32,193 nt of DNA, taken from assembly GCA_905194675.1 (NCBI GenBank), contig CAJJTG010000026.1, positions 1-32,193 on the forward strand. The letters are read 5' to 3'. Below the pieces are notes generated by a model. It made no database searches. It was not told the origin of the DNA and worked only from the letters and a program-made list of their open reading frames with translations. Shown here in pieces: positions 30,562 through 32,193 of the stretch. How positions within the stretch are numbered: the stretch's first letter is position 1; each line of letters begins with the position of its first letter. A program made the translations under genes and the position numbers. The DNA is from an uncultured Collinsella sp. Its GTDB lineage: Bacteria; Actinomycetota; Coriobacteriia; Coriobacteriales; Coriobacteriaceae.

Positions 30562-31701
30562 TCACTTCACATCGAACTCCACGCGATCGAGTTCGGGCAC
30601 GTTGAGGTCGATGAGCTTGCGGGCGACGTGGCGGTCGTGCGCCCCGAGCACCTCGCTTGTCGTCACGTGGGCGACAACCTCGCGCTCGACGATGCCCTCT
30701 TCCTCGCCCTCGGCAGCCGAGGTCTCGACGGCGACGGTGTAATCCTTAAAGCCCGGCAGCACCGCGGCAAGTTCGCGCGTAGTTTCGGTGACGCCGTAGC
30801 CGTCCTGCACGCCGGCCTGCGCCGAGCCAATAGACCCCGCGGTCATAACGATGCAGGGGATGGCAAAGATCGCCGTGCCCACAATAATGCGGCGGCGCAC
30901 CTTGCGTGACAGCTCGTCGACCTCGGCGTTTTCCTCGGCGGTCACGACGCCGTCGCCGTTCAGGTCGCGCTTGAGCGGTACACGTAAAAGAAGCAGCACG
31001 GCTTCGGCAGCCAGTGCGATAAAGACCACGTTGATGCCAAACTCGTAGAGCGCCGAGAGAAACAGCGATCCGCTTGCAATGGCGATGCCGTAGCCCGCCG
31101 CGCACAGGGGCGGCATGAGCGCGGTCGCCACGGCTACGCCGGCGATGAGCGTGGCGGGTTCCTGGTCGCGCGAGTTGCCCAGGCCGCCCGCAAAGCCGCC
31201 CGCGAGCGCGACGGCAAGGTCCCACACAGTCGGTGTCGAATTGTCGATGATGGCGGCAGTGGTGGTGCCAAGGGGCGAGAGCTTAAAATACAGCGTGGAC
31301 GTGACCAGGCAAAAGGCCATTTGCAGCGCAAGGCCGGCGACGGCTTCGACGGTAATCTCGCGGTCGAGCGTGGCAATGCCGTATGCCATGGCAAGGACCG
31401 ATCCCATGAGCGGGCAGATGAGCATGGCGCCCACAATGGCGATATCCGAGTCGATATCGAGGCCGATGCTCGCGATGAGCATGGCGATGATGAGGATGCA
31501 CAGGTGCGAGCCGGTCAGGCGCGCCCCGTTTACAAAGCGCTTGCGAATCACGTGATAGGGGGCGCGACCCTCACGAATGTTGAATGCGCGCTTTAAGAAG
31601 CGCGCGGTCTCGTCGGCGGCCTTGGTGTGAAGCGGTCGAATGTCGTGACGCCGGTGATGGCGCTCACGCAGTCGCTTGAGCTGCTGGTTATCGAGTTTCA
31701 T
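30562..31701 (-). CDS. DUF389 family membrane protein with EF-hand-like loop
   Basis: A 379-residue protein. After a basic N-terminus (RLRERHHRRHDIRPLH) come about six membrane segments with the DUF389 signatures IVGAMLICPLMGSVLAMAYG and GVAVATALMPPLCAAGYGIA. Near residues 246-258 a cytosolic-looking loop reads DLNGDGVVTAEEN, an EF-hand/dockerin-type calcium motif. The C-terminal domain after about residue 290 is soluble and acidic (SAAEGEEEGIVEREV). The start is ATG 31701 with GAGGTG upstream. DUF389 proteins (TIGR00341-like) have no established function. It is convergent with the sulfotransferase remnant. Confidence 0.88.
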   Translation of the reverse strand: MKLDNQQLKRLRERHHRRHDIRPLHTKAADETARFLKRAFNIREGRAPYHVIRKRFVNGARLTGSHLCILIIAMLIASIGLDIDSDIAIVGAMLICPLMGSVLAMAYGIATLDREITVEAVAGLALQMAFCLVTSTLYFKLSPLGTTTAAIIDNSTPTVWDLAVALAGGFAGGLGNSRDQEPATLIAGVAVATALMPPLCAAGYGIAIASGSLFLSALYEFGINVVFIALAAEAVLLLLRVPLKRDLNGDGVVTAEENAEVDELSRKVRRRIIVGTAIFAIPCIVMTAGSIGSAQAGVQDGYGVTETTRELAAVLPGFKDYTVAVETSAAEGEEEGIVEREVVAHVTTSEVLGAHDRHVARKLIDLNVPELDRVEFDVK

Positions 31702-31857
31702 GTTCACCTCGCTCCGCCGCGGGCTATGCATCGCGCCCGCTGTCTCTACTCTACACCGCGGCAGGTGGGGTGGTCACCTTGACGTAAAACTTAGACGACT
31801 AGGTAAAGGGGGCGCGTCAAATGAGGTTGAAGCCGAGGGTTTCGGCAGATACAGAAA

Positions 31858-31890
31858 AGCGCGGGGCCGGATGGTCTCCGACCCCGCGCT
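31858..31890 (-). terminator. Intrinsic terminator of the OPT transporter gene
   Basis: AGCGCGGGG-c-CGGA pairs with TCCG-a-CCCCGCGCT (arms 31858-31871 and 31877-31890); read on the minus strand it is followed by TTTTCTG. Confidence 0.85.
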
Positions 31891-31915
31891 CTGAACGGGT
31901 ACGTTGTTGTTGGGT

Positions 31916-32193
31916 TTAGCCCAGCAGGCTCAATCCCACGGAGATGAACGCCAGGATAACGCCGACGATGGACTCACCGCCGAGCAGGCCGCTGGCAACG
32001 ACCAGGCCCTGCTCCTGGAAGGCGGCATCCTTGGCAGCCTTCTCATCGTCCGAAAGACCGGCAGTGGTATCGCGGTGTGCGGCCCACTTGTCGTAGGCAA
32101 GCTTGACGCAGGAGCCCAAGAAGGCCGTGAGCGACATATAGAACGGCAGGTAGACGCCCAGGCCGATCATCATGGCAGGAATGCCGAGCCAGT
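31916..32193 (-). CDS. OPT family oligopeptide transporter, C-terminal part
   Basis: The final 92 codons of a gene that continues beyond the right edge. WLGIPAMMIGLGVYLPFYMS, then a charged loop (KWAAHRDTTAGLSDDEKAAKD), then LVVASGLLGGESIVGVILAF are the C-terminal signatures of OPT oligopeptide transporters; the ASGLxGGE motif is especially diagnostic. Proton-driven import of small peptides, possibly also metal chelates, across the cytoplasmic membrane is expected for the family. The visible C-terminus ends in a final hydrophobic segment. Confidence 0.88.
   Translation of the reverse strand, partial: WLGIPAMMIGLGVYLPFYMSLTAFLGSCVKLAYDKWAAHRDTTAGLSDDEKAAKDAAFQEQGLVVASGLLGGESIVGVILAFISVGLSLLG

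Overview
The window reads as chromosomal DNA of a high-G+C, gut-type Actinobacterium of the class Coriobacteriia, most likely Collinsella or a close relative. This is an inference from codon style, gene content (a very large single-chain 2-hydroxyacyl-CoA dehydratase activase/reductase, DUF389, OPT transporter, MEP-pathway Dxs, Tat lipoprotein amino-acid binding protein) and many short palindromic intergenic elements. No rRNA, tRNA, CRISPR array or complete insertion sequence was seen.

Layout. 1-3303: end of an M18 aminopeptidase gene, a hairpin-rich intergenic stretch, then three minus-strand genes (radical SAM protein, SEC-C-tagged methionine aminopeptidase, D-2-hydroxyacid dehydrogenase). 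3468-6751: an alpha/beta hydrolase, then a degenerate GGDEF / receiver / HD-GYP regulator followed by a frameshifted Hpt phosphotransfer gene. 6776-10408: an AT-richer island with a DUF2975 membrane protein, its XRE regulator and a three-gene ABC exporter; the two promoters share a TATCG-N24-CGATA dyad. 10519-14805 (minus): a polar amino-acid ABC uptake operon (binding protein, two permeases, ATPase) ending in a peptidase C26 gamma-glutamyl hydrolase. 14806-15234: promoter and palindromic repeats. 15235-17016 (minus): dxs. 17245-18825: HD-domain protein and CmpB-like membrane protein. 19024-20794: amt-glnB ammonium module. 20869-22894: TetR repressor and MFS exporter with twin operators. 23011-23868: HAD phosphatase whose start region lies in a long inverted repeat. 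23869-24305: a compact cassette around a 41-residue membrane peptide. 24398-29901: TetR regulator and a 1593-residue activase/dehydratase. 29987-30494: aryl-sulfotransferase remnant. 30562-32193 (minus): DUF389 protein and the 3' end of an OPT transporter gene.

The strongest candidate for an undescribed system is 23869-24305. A hydrophobic, Arg/Lys-tailed 41-residue peptide has its Shine-Dalgarno sequence in an 8-bp hairpin. A LexA-like dyad lies upstream of its promoter. A well-formed antisense promoter (TTGTCC-N17-TAGAAT) faces it from the 3' side, and the two RNAs would converge on a shared hairpin. The two promoter-proximal sequences are inverted copies of each other, so the 5' and 3' ends of the long mRNA can pair. 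Palindromic elements bound the whole. This is the architecture of a type I toxin-antitoxin locus, possibly DNA-damage controlled, but it rests on sequence reading alone.
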